This document shows, one piece after another, positions 28,614 to 38,100 of a stretch of 64,000 nucleotides of DNA; the stretch's first letter is position 1, and each line of letters begins with the position of its first letter. The notes beneath the pieces were generated by a model. That model saw only the letters and a list, made by a program, of their open reading frames with translations, was not told the DNA's origin and did no database searches. This DNA comes from Rhizobium sp. NLR16a (GTDB taxonomy: Bacteria; Pseudomonadota; Alphaproteobacteria; Rhizobiales; Rhizobiaceae), in NCBI RefSeq assembly GCF_017948245.1, contig NZ_CP072865.1, forward strand, positions 3,993,501-4,057,500. Direction: 5' to 3'. Both the position numbers and the translations under genes were made by a program.

Positions 28614-30095
28614 ATGGCTTTCACTACCGCACTGACCAGGCACATTGCCTTTTCCTCGCCGCTGCTGCGCGATGCCGGCTATATCAACGGCGTCTGGACG
28701 TCGGGCGACGCCGCAAAGACCTTCGACGTTCTGAACCCGGCAACCGGCGAGCTGCTCGCCTCCCTCCCCGATATGGGCGCAGCCGAAACGCGGGCGGCGA
28801 TCGATGCGGCCTATGCTGCCCAGCCGGCCTGGGCTGCCCGCCCCGCCAAGGAACGCAGCCAGATCCTGCGCAAATGGTTCGACCTGATCGTCGCCAATGC
28901 CGACGCGCTCGCGGCGATCCTGACGGCCGAAATGGGCAAGCCCTTCCCCGAAGCGCGCGGTGAGATCCTTTATGCCGCCGCCTATATCGAATGGTATGCG
29001 GAAGAGGCCAAGCGCATCTACGGCGAGACGATCCCGGCGCCTTCCCAGGATAAGCGCATGATCGTCATCAAGCAGCCGGTCGGCGTCGTCGGCACGATCA
29101 CACCGTGGAATTTCCCGGCGGCGATGATTGCCCGCAAGATCGCCCCGGCGCTTGCCGTCGGCTGCACTGTCGTCTCGAAGCCGGCCGAGCAGACTCCGCT
29201 GACTGCGATTGCCCTCGCCGTGCTCGCCGAACAGGCCGGCATTCCCGCCGGCGTCTTCAATCTGATCGTCGGGCTCGACGGGCCGGCAATCGGCCGAGAG
29301 CTCTGCGGCAATGAGAAAGTGCGCAAGATCAGCTTCACCGGCTCGACGGAAGTCGGCCGCATCCTGATGCGGCAATGCGCTGACCAGATCAAGAAGGTGA
29401 GCCTGGAGCTCGGTGGCAACGCGCCGTTCATTGTCTTCGACGATGCCGATCTCGACGCCGCCGTCGAGGGCGCGATCGCCTCCAAATATCGCAATGCCGG
29501 CCAGACCTGCGTTTGCGCCAACCGCCTCTATATCCAGTCCAGCGTCTATGACGCCTTTGCCGCGAAGCTTGCCGCCAAGGTCGCCGAGTTGTCGGTCGGG
29601 GACGGGTTCAAGCCCGGTGTCGAGATCGGGCCGCTGATCGACGAGCAGGGTCTTGCCAAGGTGGAGGACCATGTCGGCGACGCGCTGGCCAAGGGCGCCA
29701 AGGTTCTGACCGGCGGCAAGCGCATCGACGGCGCCGGCACCTTCTTTGCGCCGACGGTGCTGACCGGCGTGACCCGCGGCATGACGGTGGCGCGCGAGGA
29801 AACCTTCGGGCCGGTGGCGCCGCTCTTCCGCTTCGAGACGGCCGAGGACGTCATCGCTCAGGCCAACGACACCGAATTCGGCCTGGCCGCCTACTTCTAT
29901 GCCGGTGACCTGAAGAAGGTCTGGCGGGTGGCGGAGGCGCTGGAATACGGCATGATCGGCATCAATACCGGGCTGATGTCATCCGAGACGGCGCCCTTCG
30001 GCGGCATCAAGCAATCCGGTCTCGGCCGCGAGGGCTCCCGCCATGGCGCCGACGATTATCTAGAGATGAAATATCTCTGCATTGGCGGCGTCTGA
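28614..30095 (+). CDS. gabD: Succinate-semialdehyde dehydrogenase (NADP+)
   Basis: GabD oxidises succinate semialdehyde to succinate, completing GABA use after GabT. The 493-residue aldehyde dehydrogenase has PWNFPAAMIARKIAPALAVG, the Glu in LELGGNAPFIVF and the nucleophilic Cys near residue 299 in GQTCVCANR. The second Cys two residues later matches the Cys-x-Cys pair that forms a redox switch in some SSADH enzymes. A strong AAGGAG lies 8 bases upstream of the ATG. A small terminator follows. Confidence 0.95.
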   Translation: MAFTTALTRHIAFSSPLLRDAGYINGVWTSGDAAKTFDVLNPATGELLASLPDMGAAETRAAIDAAYAAQPAWAARPAKERSQILRKWFDLIVANADALAAILTAEMGKPFPEARGEILYAAAYIEWYAEEAKRIYGETIPAPSQDKRMIVIKQPVGVVGTITPWNFPAAMIARKIAPALAVGCTVVSKPAEQTPLTAIALAVLAEQAGIPAGVFNLIVGLDGPAIGRELCGNEKVRKISFTGSTEVGRILMRQCADQIKKVSLELGGNAPFIVFDDADLDAAVEGAIASKYRNAGQTCVCANRLYIQSSVYDAFAAKLAAKVAELSVGDGFKPGVEIGPLIDEQGLAKVEDHVGDALAKGAKVLTGGKRIDGAGTFFAPTVLTGVTRGMTVAREETFGPVAPLFRFETAEDVIAQANDTEFGLAAYFYAGDLKKVWRVAEALEYGMIGINTGLMSSETAPFGGIKQSGLGREGSRHGADDYLEMKYLCIGGV

Positions 30096-30114
30096 TCGGC
30101 CCCTGTACCGAGAG

Positions 30115-30139
30115 CACGCGGCATTCCGCCGCGTGTTTT
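30115..30139 (+). terminator. Terminator after gabD
   Basis: CACGCGG (30115-30121) pairs with CCGCGTG (30129-30135) around a 7-base loop, followed by TTTTC. It lies 20 bases beyond gabD and abuts the stop of the convergent slyX gene. Confidence 0.75.
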
Positions 30140-30348
30140 CAATAATGCGGCGGACGAGTGATGGCCGGCGCGTCCAGCGACTGCTCCTCCAGCGACAGGA
30201 AGCGTTCTGTCAACCGTTCGAGCTTGGTGCGCATCTGCTCCACGCTCTTCCATTGTTCGGCGAGCTGATCGGAAAGCTCCTCGATCGTCTTTGCCTGATG
30301 GGCCAGCATTTCCTCCAGCCGGGTGATGCGGTTGGTCTCGTCGGACAT
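30139..30348 (-). CDS. slyX: SlyX family protein
   Basis: The 69-residue protein is a short coiled coil typical of SlyX: MSDETNRITRLEEMLAHQAKT, IEELSDQLAEQWKSVEQM, and the C-terminal PPHY seen in most family members. AAAGGAGG lies 4 bases upstream of the ATG at 30348, which settles the start against a longer frame to 30447. The function of SlyX is unknown. The gene is convergent with gabD and stands alone. Confidence 0.88.
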   Translation of the reverse strand: MSDETNRITRLEEMLAHQAKTIEELSDQLAEQWKSVEQMRTKLERLTERFLSLEEQSLDAPAITRPPHY

Positions 30349-30450
30349 CGATCCTCCTTTGCCGACACCGGCAGAACAGATGGTTCTCCCAAACCGGAAA
30401 TAGGCCGCCGCGTCAATGTTTTCGATCCCCGGCGCGGCCATGCGCAAAAC

Positions 30451-30466
30451 TGAACCGTTTGGTTAC
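30451..30466. promoter_or_regulatory. Candidate operator upstream of uxaC (TGAAC-N6-GTTAC)
   Basis: TGAACCGTTTGGTTAC lies 63 bases upstream of the uxaC start. It matches the two inverted repeats flanking the tetR gene (42392-42407 and 43368-43383) in 13 of 16 positions with the latter, with the same 5-6-5 layout. It is probably bound by the same TetR-family regulator. Confidence 0.5.
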
Positions 30467-30528
30467 TGAAAGACCTTGCCGTGCCCGATGTAGTGGGGTA
30501 GGCCCTAATCCATCAGGGAGGAATACTG

Positions 30529-31944
30529 ATGGATGCAGGCAACGGCTTTCTTCATCCGGACCGGCTCTTTCCGGCCGACCCGGCGACACGGACCATCGCG
30601 CGAGACCTCTACGAGACGGTGCGCAATCTTCCGATCGTCAGCCCGCATGGGCACACCGAGCCGTCCTGGTTCGCCGACGATAAGCCGTTTGAAGACGCCG
30701 CTTCGCTGCTGGTCATTCCCGATCACTATCTTTTCCGCATGCTGCACAGCGTCGGCGTCACCTTGGACGAGCTCGGTGTTCCCAGGCTCGACGGCAAGCC
30801 GGTGGCTGAGGGGCGGGCGATCTGGCGGACCTTTGCCAAGCATTACCATCTCTTCCGCGGAACGCCCTCGAGCCTCTGGGTTGATCATGCAATGTCGGCC
30901 GTGCTCGGCTGCACCGAACCGCTGACGGCGGATAATGCCGATGCGCTTTACGATCACATCAATGCCCAGCTCGCCCGTCCCGAATTCCGCCCGCGGGCGC
31001 TGCATCAGCGATTCGGCATCGAAACGATCGCGACGACCGAAGGTGCGCTCGACCCGCTTGTCCATCACCAGAAGATGGCGGCGGAGGGCTGGATCGGTAA
31101 GGTGCGCACCACCTACCGGCCGGACAGCGTCACCGATCCTGATGCCGTCGGTTTCCGCGACAATCTCCTCAAGTTCGGAGAAATCACCGGCGCCGACGTG
31201 ACGAACTGGGACGGCCTGATCGAGGCGCATCGGCGCCGGCGCGCCTATTTCCGCAAGTTCGGCGCGACTGCCACCGATCACGGCGTGCCGACAGCCTTCA
31301 CCGCTGATCTGCCACTGGCCGAAAAGCAGGCGTTGCTCGACAAGGCATTGAAGGGCCCGCTTTCGGCTGTTGAGGCCGAGCTTTTCCGCGGCCAGATGAT
31401 GACCGAGATGGCCGGTCTCTCGGCCGAGGACGGCATGGTGATGCAGATCCATGCCGGCTCGCGACGCAATACCGACAGCGGACTCTTTGCCACCCGCGGC
31501 CCCAATATGGGCGCCGATATCCCGACACGCACGGACTGGGTCGGAGGCTTGAATGCGCTGCTTTCCAAATATGGCCATGCGCCGGGCCTGCGCATCCTGC
31601 TTTTCACGCTCGACGAGACGACCTATGCGCGAGAGCTGGCGCCGATGGCCGGCCATTGGGCCTGCCTGATGGTGGGCCCGCCCTGGTGGTTCCATGACAG
31701 CCCGCTCGGCATCCGTCGCTATCTCGACCAGGTGGTAGAGACGGCCGGTTTCGCCAATATGGCAGGTTTCAACGATGACACGCGGGCGCTGCTGTCGATC
31801 CCGGCCCGCCACGACGTCTGGCGCCGTGAAGTCTGCCGCTTCCTCGCTCAACTCGCAGCCGAGCATCGGATTTCCGGGAAGGAAGCCGAGATCGTGGCGC
31901 GTGAACTCTCCTATGACAATGCAAAGAAGGCCTACAAGCTGTGA
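30529..31944 (+). CDS. uxaC: Glucuronate isomerase
   Basis: UxaC isomerises D-glucuronate to D-fructuronate (and galacturonate to tagaturonate). The 471-residue protein of the amidohydrolase-like TIM-barrel family shows the family start FLHPDRLFPADPATRTIARDLY, then LPIVSPHGHTEPSWFADD with the HGH element. MQIHAGSRRNTD and the C-terminal ELSYDNAKKAYKL are also characteristic. GGGAGGAA precedes the ATG. Its stop overlaps the GTG of uxuB. No mannonate dehydratase gene (uxuA) is next to it. Confidence 0.95.
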   Translation: MDAGNGFLHPDRLFPADPATRTIARDLYETVRNLPIVSPHGHTEPSWFADDKPFEDAASLLVIPDHYLFRMLHSVGVTLDELGVPRLDGKPVAEGRAIWRTFAKHYHLFRGTPSSLWVDHAMSAVLGCTEPLTADNADALYDHINAQLARPEFRPRALHQRFGIETIATTEGALDPLVHHQKMAAEGWIGKVRTTYRPDSVTDPDAVGFRDNLLKFGEITGADVTNWDGLIEAHRRRRAYFRKFGATATDHGVPTAFTADLPLAEKQALLDKALKGPLSAVEAELFRGQMMTEMAGLSAEDGMVMQIHAGSRRNTDSGLFATRGPNMGADIPTRTDWVGGLNALLSKYGHAPGLRILLFTLDETTYARELAPMAGHWACLMVGPPWWFHDSPLGIRRYLDQVVETAGFANMAGFNDDTRALLSIPARHDVWRREVCRFLAQLAAEHRISGKEAEIVARELSYDNAKKAYKL

Positions 31945-33398
31945 GCGACAGACTGCAGAACGTGACCGGCCTTGCGCCGACGGCGAAGCTTCCCGCCTAT
32001 AACAGGAATGCGCTGAAGGCTGGCATCCTGCATCTCGGCCCGGGCGCCTTCTTCCGCGCCCATTTCGCGCCCTTCACGGATGCTGCACTCGCAGCAGCCG
32101 GCGGCGACTGGGGCATTGAGGTGGCGAGCCTGCGCACGCCCGATGTCGCGGACAATCTCTCCGCCCAGAACGGGCTTTATACGATGCTGATCCGCGATAC
32201 ATCAGGCACGACGGCCGAAGTGATCGGCTCGATCCTGAAGGCGCATGTGGCGCCACGCGATCCGGCCGGCCTGCTGGCGCGGCTCGAGGACCCTGCCATC
32301 CGCATCGTCAGTATGACGGTCACGGAAAAGGCCTATGGCTTCGATCCCGCAACCGGCGGCCTCGACCTCAAGCATCCCGATGTCGTTGCCGACCTCGCCA
32401 ATCGGCATGCGCCGCGCGGCGTCATCGGTTATCTCGTCGAAGGACTGGCGCGCCGACGGCAGAAGGGCATCGCCCCCTTTACGCCGCTCAGCTGCGACAA
32501 TCTGCCGAGCAACGGCGCCGTGCTGAAACGCCTCGTGCTGGAATTCACTTCGCGCATCGATGCCGACCTGCATCGCTGGATCGAAGCGAATGTGCCCTTC
32601 CCCTCGACGATGGTCGACCGCATCACGCCGGCAAGCACCGAAGCGACCTATGCCGATGCCGAGCGGCTGACGGGCCGCACCGACATGGCGGCGGTCGAGA
32701 CGGAACCCTTTACGCAATGGGTCATCGAAGACCATTTCGCCAATGGCCGTCCGGCCTGGGAAAAGGTACGCGGCGCGCTGATGGTCGAGGAAGTCTCGGC
32801 TTACGAAAAAATGAAGCTCAGGATGCTGAACGGAGCCCATTCGCTGCTCGCCTATCTCGGTTATATCGGCGGCTATGAATTCATCCGAGACGTTATGGAT
32901 GATGCCGGCCTGGCGGCGCTTGCCTACCGCCACATGCACGCGGCGGCGCGCACACTGGACGCGGTGCCGGGCATCGATCTCGATGACTACGCCAATGAAT
33001 TGATAGCACGCTTTGCAAATAAGGCGATCGCGCACCGCACCTATCAAATCGCCATGGACGGCACGCAGAAACTGCCACAGCGGCTGCTGGAGCCGGCATG
33101 CGAGGCGCTTGCCCTTGGCGACCGGGCGGAGACCTACGCGATCGCCGTCGCGGCGTGGATGCGTTATGCGATCGGCGAACATGGCAATGGCGAGCGCTAT
33201 GAGCTGCGCGATCCCCGCGCTGCTGAGATCGCCGCGCTGATTGCCGACGTCCCGCGCACCGGCCCGGCGATTTCGGCGGCGCTCTTCACCCTCCCCGGCC
33301 TTTTCCCGGCGGCTTTGACCGGACATCGGGCCTGGACGCAGGATGTCTCGGACAAGTTGGAGATCCTAATCCAGGACGACCGGCTGCCGCTGTTTTAA
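31941..33398 (+). CDS. uxuB: Fructuronate reductase (mannitol dehydrogenase family)
   Basis: The 485-residue protein belongs to the long-chain mannitol dehydrogenase family. Next to uxaC it is best read as D-fructuronate (mannonate) oxidoreductase, reducing fructuronate to mannonate with NADH. It has an N-terminal NAD domain (ILHLGPGAFFRAHFAPFTD) and the catalytic Lys and Asn region KMKLRMLNGAHSLLAYLGY near 290. The GTG start overlaps the uxaC stop (GTGA), so translation is coupled. Mannitol or tagaturonate reductase activity remains possible on sequence alone. Confidence 0.85.
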   Translation: MSDRLQNVTGLAPTAKLPAYNRNALKAGILHLGPGAFFRAHFAPFTDAALAAAGGDWGIEVASLRTPDVADNLSAQNGLYTMLIRDTSGTTAEVIGSILKAHVAPRDPAGLLARLEDPAIRIVSMTVTEKAYGFDPATGGLDLKHPDVVADLANRHAPRGVIGYLVEGLARRRQKGIAPFTPLSCDNLPSNGAVLKRLVLEFTSRIDADLHRWIEANVPFPSTMVDRITPASTEATYADAERLTGRTDMAAVETEPFTQWVIEDHFANGRPAWEKVRGALMVEEVSAYEKMKLRMLNGAHSLLAYLGYIGGYEFIRDVMDDAGLAALAYRHMHAAARTLDAVPGIDLDDYANELIARFANKAIAHRTYQIAMDGTQKLPQRLLEPACEALALGDRAETYAIAVAAWMRYAIGEHGNGERYELRDPRAAEIAALIADVPRTGPAISAALFTLPGLFPAALTGHRAWTQDVSDKLEILIQDDRLPLF

Positions 33399-33423
33399 GA
33401 AGTGTGAGTCTTTTCGGCAAAAG

Positions 33424-33451
33424 AGAGGGTGTGCCACACGGCATACCCTCT
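33424..33451. terminator. Hairpin between uxuB and the dimethylglycine dehydrogenase-like gene
   Basis: AGAGGGTGTGCC (33424-33435) pairs with GGCATACCCTCT (33440-33451) with one wobble and an ACAC loop. It lies between two convergent genes. No T-run follows, so intrinsic termination is uncertain. Confidence 0.5.
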
Positions 33452-33571
33452 CCTCCGTCATCGCTGTGCTCGTCACAGGGATCCAGTGCGCCCAAGTCCC
33501 TGGGCGCGGGGAACTCTATTCAGGCCGTAGGAAGTTCAGGGTTGCTCTTTCTTCTCCGCCATACCGCATGG

Positions 33572-36022
33572 TCAAGCCTTCACCCGCGTCATATCGGGAT
33601 CGTAGAGCGGCGCCAGCGACACCTTGCAGGGAATGCGCTCCCTGGCGACATCGAGTTCATAAGTGCCGGCGAGAACGAAATCCTCCGTCACGCCCTCCGG
33701 GTCGCGGACATAGCCGTAGCCGATCGCCTTCCCAAGCGTATAACCGAAGCCGCCGCTCGAGAGCCAGCCGACACGTTTGCCGTTGCGATAGATGGTTTCA
33801 CGGCCGAGCAGCACGGTATCGGGATCGTCGGGAACGAAGCAGGCGAGGCGCTTCTTGACGCCGTCTGCAAGCTGCCGCTCGATCGCCTCGCGGCCGCGGA
33901 ACGGAATGTTCTTCCTGATCTTCACCGCCCAGCCGAGGCCGGCTTCAACCGGCGTGTGGTCGGGGCCGATATCGGAGCCCCAGGCGCGATAGCCCTTTTC
34001 CAGGCGGCAGCTCTCGATGGCGCGATAGCCGGCATTGACGAGGCCGAATTCGCCGCCTGATGCCATCAGCACGTCATAGACCGTGGTCGCATATTCAATG
34101 GGAACATGCAGTTCGTAGCCGAGCTCGCCGACATAGGTGATGCGCAATGCTCGCACCGGGCAGCCCGATATGCCGATGGTTCTGACATGACCGAAGGGGA
34201 AGGCGGCATTCGAGACATCGCTGCCTGTCACCTTTTCCAGCACCGCGCGTGCATTCGGTCCCATCAGCGACAGCACGGAATAGGCCGAGGTGACCTCGAC
34301 CAGCTCGGCATGCATCTCCGCCGGAATATTGCGGGCGATCCAATTGAAGTCGTGGGTGGCGAAACCGGTGCCGGTGACGATGTAATATTCGTCCTCGGCG
34401 ATGCGGGCGACGGTCAGATCGCATTCGATTCCGCCCTTGTCGTTCAGCATCTGCGTGTAGATGAGCGATCCCACGGGCCTTGCAACATCGTTGGCGGCAA
34501 TCCAGGAGAGTGCCGCCTCGGCATCCCTGCCCTTCAGCACGAATTTGGCGAAGGAGGTCTGGTCGAAGATGACGGCCGCCTCGCGCACCGCCTTATGCTC
34601 GCGACCGACGGCATCGAACCAGTTCTGCCTGCCGTAGCTGTAGATATCCTTCGGCTCCTCATTGGCGAAGAGATCGGCAAACCAATTCGGCCGCTCCCAG
34701 CCGAGCTTTTCGCCGAAACAGGCGCCTTGCGCCTTCAGCCGGTCATAGAGCGGCGATTTGCGGCAGGGGCGGCCGCTCGAATGCTCCTCGAAAGGCCAGG
34801 CCATGGTGTAGTGCTTGCCATAGGCTTCGAGCGTGCGGGTGCGCACCCAGTCGGTATCGAAGTGCGGGCGACCGAAGCGGCGGATGTCGACCGGCCAGAG
34901 ATCATAGGGCGGCTCGCCCTTCGTCACCCATTCGGCGAGCGCCATGCCGGCGCCGCCGGCCGAGGCAATGCCGAAGGCGTTGAAACCGGCGCCGACGAAG
35001 AAGTTCTTCAGCTCCGGCGCCTCACCGAGAATGAAGTTACCGTCAGGCGTAAAACTTTCCGGGCCGTTCAGCAACTGCTTGACGCCGACATCCTCCAGCG
35101 CCGGAACGCGGCCGAGCGCTTGTTCCATGATCTGCTCGAAATGGTCGAAATTGCTATCCAGCAGCGTGTAATGGAAACCCTCCGGGATGCCCTGCTTCGC
35201 CCAGGGAATGGGATTGGGCTCATAGCCGCCCATGATGATGCCGCCGACCTCCTCCTTGTAATAGGTCAGGCGATCGGGATCGCGCAGCGTCGGCAGGTTG
35301 GAGGGCACGCCGAAGGATTCGGTGATGATATATTGGTGCTCGACCGAGACCAGCGGCACGTTGACGCCGAAACGCTGGCCAAAGGCGCGCGTCCATTGGC
35401 CGGCGCAGACGACGACGCGCTCGCATTCGATACGTCCCTCGGCGGTCACAACGGCGCGGATTCGTCCCTTGTCGATCTCGAGGTCGAGGACTTCGGTATC
35501 CTCGAAGATCGAAACGCCTGCTATGCGGGCGCCTTTCGCCAGCGCCTGGGTGATATCGGAAGGATTGGCCTGACCGTCCGTCGGAAGGAAGGCGGCGCCG
35601 ACGAGATCGTCAATCGTCATCAGCGGCCAGAGATCGAAAGCCTCCTGCGGCGTCAGCAACTGCATTTCGAGGCCGAAGGACTGGGCGGTGGTCGCCTGGC
35701 GCTTGACCTCCGTCCAGCGCTCCTCGTTGCAGGCAAGGCGCAGGCCGCCGTTCATCTTCCAGCCGGTGCCGAGGCCCGTTTCCTCTTCCAGCCGCTTGTA
35801 GAGATCGACGGAGTAGCCGAGCAACTGGGTGATGTTGGCGCTGGTGCGCAGCTGGCCGACGAGTCCGGCGGCATGAAAGGTGGTGCCCGAGGTCAGCTTC
35901 TTGCGTTCGAGCAGCACGGTATCGGTCCAGCCGAGCTTGCCGAGATGATAGGCTGTCGAGCAGCCGATGATGCCGCCGCCGATGACCACGGCCTTTGCCG
36001 TCTTCGGTAATTGTCTCGTCAT
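33572..36022 (-). CDS. FAD-dependent oxidoreductase with aminomethyltransferase domain (dimethylglycine/sarcosine dehydrogenase-like)
   Basis: The 816-residue protein has an N-terminal DAO-type FAD domain (VVIGGGIIGCSTAYHLGKLGW), a substrate domain with GPESFTPDGNFILGEAPELKNFFV, and an FAO_M linker near 375-430. A C-terminal GcvT-like folate domain covers about 430-810 (YTQMLNDKGGIECDLTVARI, LSLMGPNARAVLEKVTGSD, GELGYELHVPIEY). Such enzymes demethylate dimethylglycine or sarcosine and pass formaldehyde to tetrahydrofolate. It directly abuts the upstream choline-kinase-like gene with no gap. The natural substrate could also be another N-methyl amine. Confidence 0.88.
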   Translation of the reverse strand: MTRQLPKTAKAVVIGGGIIGCSTAYHLGKLGWTDTVLLERKKLTSGTTFHAAGLVGQLRTSANITQLLGYSVDLYKRLEEETGLGTGWKMNGGLRLACNEERWTEVKRQATTAQSFGLEMQLLTPQEAFDLWPLMTIDDLVGAAFLPTDGQANPSDITQALAKGARIAGVSIFEDTEVLDLEIDKGRIRAVVTAEGRIECERVVVCAGQWTRAFGQRFGVNVPLVSVEHQYIITESFGVPSNLPTLRDPDRLTYYKEEVGGIIMGGYEPNPIPWAKQGIPEGFHYTLLDSNFDHFEQIMEQALGRVPALEDVGVKQLLNGPESFTPDGNFILGEAPELKNFFVGAGFNAFGIASAGGAGMALAEWVTKGEPPYDLWPVDIRRFGRPHFDTDWVRTRTLEAYGKHYTMAWPFEEHSSGRPCRKSPLYDRLKAQGACFGEKLGWERPNWFADLFANEEPKDIYSYGRQNWFDAVGREHKAVREAAVIFDQTSFAKFVLKGRDAEAALSWIAANDVARPVGSLIYTQMLNDKGGIECDLTVARIAEDEYYIVTGTGFATHDFNWIARNIPAEMHAELVEVTSAYSVLSLMGPNARAVLEKVTGSDVSNAAFPFGHVRTIGISGCPVRALRITYVGELGYELHVPIEYATTVYDVLMASGGEFGLVNAGYRAIESCRLEKGYRAWGSDIGPDHTPVEAGLGWAVKIRKNIPFRGREAIERQLADGVKKRLACFVPDDPDTVLLGRETIYRNGKRVGWLSSGGFGYTLGKAIGYGYVRDPEGVTEDFVLAGTYELDVARERIPCKVSLAPLYDPDMTRVKA

Positions 36023-36898
36023 TTATGGATCCTGTTCAAAGGCTTGATAGGCGCACTCGAAGCGCGCCAGATTCTCGGCCGTATAGGCGGCATAGTCGAA
36101 ATCGATGGTGGAGTGGATTTCCGAAATCATGCTCCAGAGCGTCTCGCGCAGCAGCGAGGCGCATTTCATCGCGCCGTAGCGGCGGCTCAGCTCATCGGTC
36201 AGCGGCCGGTCGAAATAGCCCTCGAGCATCATCTGCTCGGCGGCTTGCGAGAACTCGTTGTTGGAGGCCAATCCGCCGAGATCGAACAGCGGCGTGTTGA
36301 AGCCGGCATAATCCCAGTCGATCAGCCAGAGCCGCTTGCCGTCATCGAGAAAATTGGCGGCCAGCAAATCGTTATGGCCGAAGGCGATCTCGAACGGCCC
36401 TGCCGCTGCTTCCAGCATCTCGGCCTTGCCGATCAACGCCGGCAGCAGCGGAAGGTGGAGGCTGCCCGATTCCTTCAGGCTGGCGGCGTAATCGCGGATG
36501 ACGTGGAAGACCCAGAAGATCATCGCCGGGCCGCGGAAATGCCGCGCGATGTCATGGTGGCAGGCGCGCAGCAGCGGCACGACCCGGGCCAGCATGTCAG
36601 GTGCCCTGATATCCTCGGGCGACAGCGCCCGCGCCTCGACATAGTCGAGCACCAGCACCCCGGGCGAATGGTGGATGACGGCAGGCGACAGGCCGGCGGC
36701 ATGCGCCGCGCGGCTTGCGGCAAGCTCGTTCTGCCTGATGATGTGGTGGATCGGAATATCGGCGCCGAGTCTCACCACGCAGCGCACGACGGCATCGCTA
36801 ACCAGATAGTTCCTGTTGGTGATGCCACCGGATATTGGCGAAATTTCAATCGGACCCTGCCAGATGCCAAGCGCATGAATCCTATCCTCAGGCGTCAT
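36023..36898 (-). CDS. Choline/ethanolamine kinase-like phosphotransferase
   Basis: The 291-residue protein has the aminoglycoside phosphotransferase/choline kinase fold. The nucleotide strand is ISGGITNRNYLV, the catalytic loop is FGHNDLLAANFLDD, and the metal-binding segment is LIDWDYAGFNTPLFDLGGLA. These resemble choline kinase and LicA more than antibiotic resistance enzymes. It is followed without gap by the dimethylglycine dehydrogenase-like gene, which suggests a shared amine substrate. What is phosphorylated is not known. Confidence 0.85.
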   Translation of the reverse strand: MTPEDRIHALGIWQGPIEISPISGGITNRNYLVSDAVVRCVVRLGADIPIHHIIRQNELAASRAAHAAGLSPAVIHHSPGVLVLDYVEARALSPEDIRAPDMLARVVPLLRACHHDIARHFRGPAMIFWVFHVIRDYAASLKESGSLHLPLLPALIGKAEMLEAAAGPFEIAFGHNDLLAANFLDDGKRLWLIDWDYAGFNTPLFDLGGLASNNEFSQAAEQMMLEGYFDRPLTDELSRRYGAMKCASLLRETLWSMISEIHSTIDFDYAAYTAENLARFECAYQAFEQDP

Positions 36899-36962
36899 GC
36901 TATCCCCCTTGCGGCGCTTGCAAAATGATGGGGCAGAGCGGGATAGGCTGTCAAGCCGCGGC

Positions 36963-36982
36963 GCGCGTCCTTCCGGACGCGC
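36963..36982 (-). terminator. Hairpin between the ABC ATPase gene and the kinase-like gene
   Basis: GCGCGTCC and GGACGCGC form an 8-bp perfect stem with a TTCC loop, 16 bases after the ABC ATPase stop on the minus strand. There is no T-run, so it may only reduce read-through into the kinase gene. Confidence 0.45.
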
Positions 36983-36997
36983 GAAGGGGCTATAGGG

Positions 36998-38074
36998 TCA
37001 GATCGTCTTGCCGGCAGCGTCGAAGACGTGGCAGCGGGCCGGATCGAAGAAGGCCTGCACATTGGTGCCACGCTCGACCTTCTGCTGACCGTCGAGGGCA
37101 ATCGTCAGGAGCTGTCCGTCCGGCGTCGTCGTATAGAGCATGGTGGCGCCGCCGAGATTTTCGACGAGATCGACATTGACGGTCGAAAGCGTGATGGTGC
37201 CCTGCGTGAGGGACAGATGCTCGGGGCGGATGCCGAAGGTGACGGCCTCGCCGGCCTCGCCCCTCAGCCGGCGCGGCAGGCGGACGGAATTGCCGCAGAC
37301 ATGAATACTGGTTTCGGCCCCGCCGACCTCTTCGATGCGCGCCTGCAAAAAGTTCATCTTCGGGCTGCCGATAAAGCCGGCGACGAAGCGGTTGGCCGGG
37401 TTGTTGTAGAGATCGAGCGGCGCGCCGACCTGCTCGATGCGGCCGGAATTCAAGACGACGATCTTGTCGGCCATCGTCATCGCCTCGACCTGGTCATGGG
37501 TGACGTAGATCATGGTGTTGCCAAGCTGCCGGTGCAGGCGGGAGATCTCGACACGCATCTGCACACGCAGTTCGGCATCGAGGTTCGACAGCGGTTCGTC
37601 GAACAGGAAGATGCGTGGCTCGCGCACGATGGCGCGGCCGATCGCCACGCGCTGGCGTTGGCCGCCGGAGAGCGCCTTCGGCTTGCGCTCCAGCAGCTTC
37701 TCGATCTGCAGGATTTCGGCGGCGCGCTTCACCTTCGGCTGGATCTCGGCCTTCTTGTAACCGGCCGTCTCCAGGCCGAAAGCGAGGTTCTTGTAAACCG
37801 ACATGTGGGGATAGAGCGCATAGGACTGGAAGACCATGGCGATGCCGCGCTTGGCCGGCGCCACCTCGTTCATGCGCTCGCTGTCGAGCAGCAGCGCCCC
37901 ACCGGTGATCTCCTCGAGGCCGGCGATCATGCGCAGAAGGGTCGATTTCCCACAGCCCGAGGGGCCGACGAAAACGACGAATTCGCCGGGATCGATCGCC
38001 AGGTCGATGCCATGGATCACATCCAGCGAGCCGTAGCGCTTCTCGACCTTCTGAAGAACGACACTGGTTGCCAT
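36998..38074 (-). CDS. Sugar ABC transporter ATP-binding protein (UgpC/MalK type)
   Basis: The 358-residue ATPase has Walker A GPSGCGKST, signature LSGGQRQRVAIGRA, Walker B IFLFDEPLSNLD and the switch His in TMIYVTHDQVEA. The C-terminal part from about residue 235 is the TOBE/MOP regulatory region seen in sugar importers of the MalK group (VTFGIRPEHLSLTQG). I start at ATG 38074 (MATSVVLQKVEKRYG). It is the last gene of the operon formed by the binding protein, two permeases, a Gfo/Idh gene and this ATPase. Confidence 0.92.
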   Translation of the reverse strand: MATSVVLQKVEKRYGSLDVIHGIDLAIDPGEFVVFVGPSGCGKSTLLRMIAGLEEITGGALLLDSERMNEVAPAKRGIAMVFQSYALYPHMSVYKNLAFGLETAGYKKAEIQPKVKRAAEILQIEKLLERKPKALSGGQRQRVAIGRAIVREPRIFLFDEPLSNLDAELRVQMRVEISRLHRQLGNTMIYVTHDQVEAMTMADKIVVLNSGRIEQVGAPLDLYNNPANRFVAGFIGSPKMNFLQARIEEVGGAETSIHVCGNSVRLPRRLRGEAGEAVTFGIRPEHLSLTQGTITLSTVNVDLVENLGGATMLYTTTPDGQLLTIALDGQQKVERGTNVQAFFDPARCHVFDAAGKTI

Positions 38075-38100
38075 CGTCTCAAAACCCTCTCTTTTGCAGG

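Noticed and set aside
27312..29672. Long minus-strand frame across gabT and gabD
   Set aside because: It overlaps two fully recognisable genes in antisense, spans their intergenic gap and shows no domain signature.
34106..36010. Plus-strand frame of over 600 codons
   Set aside because: It is antisense to the dimethylglycine dehydrogenase-like gene, which has clear FAD and GcvT motifs.
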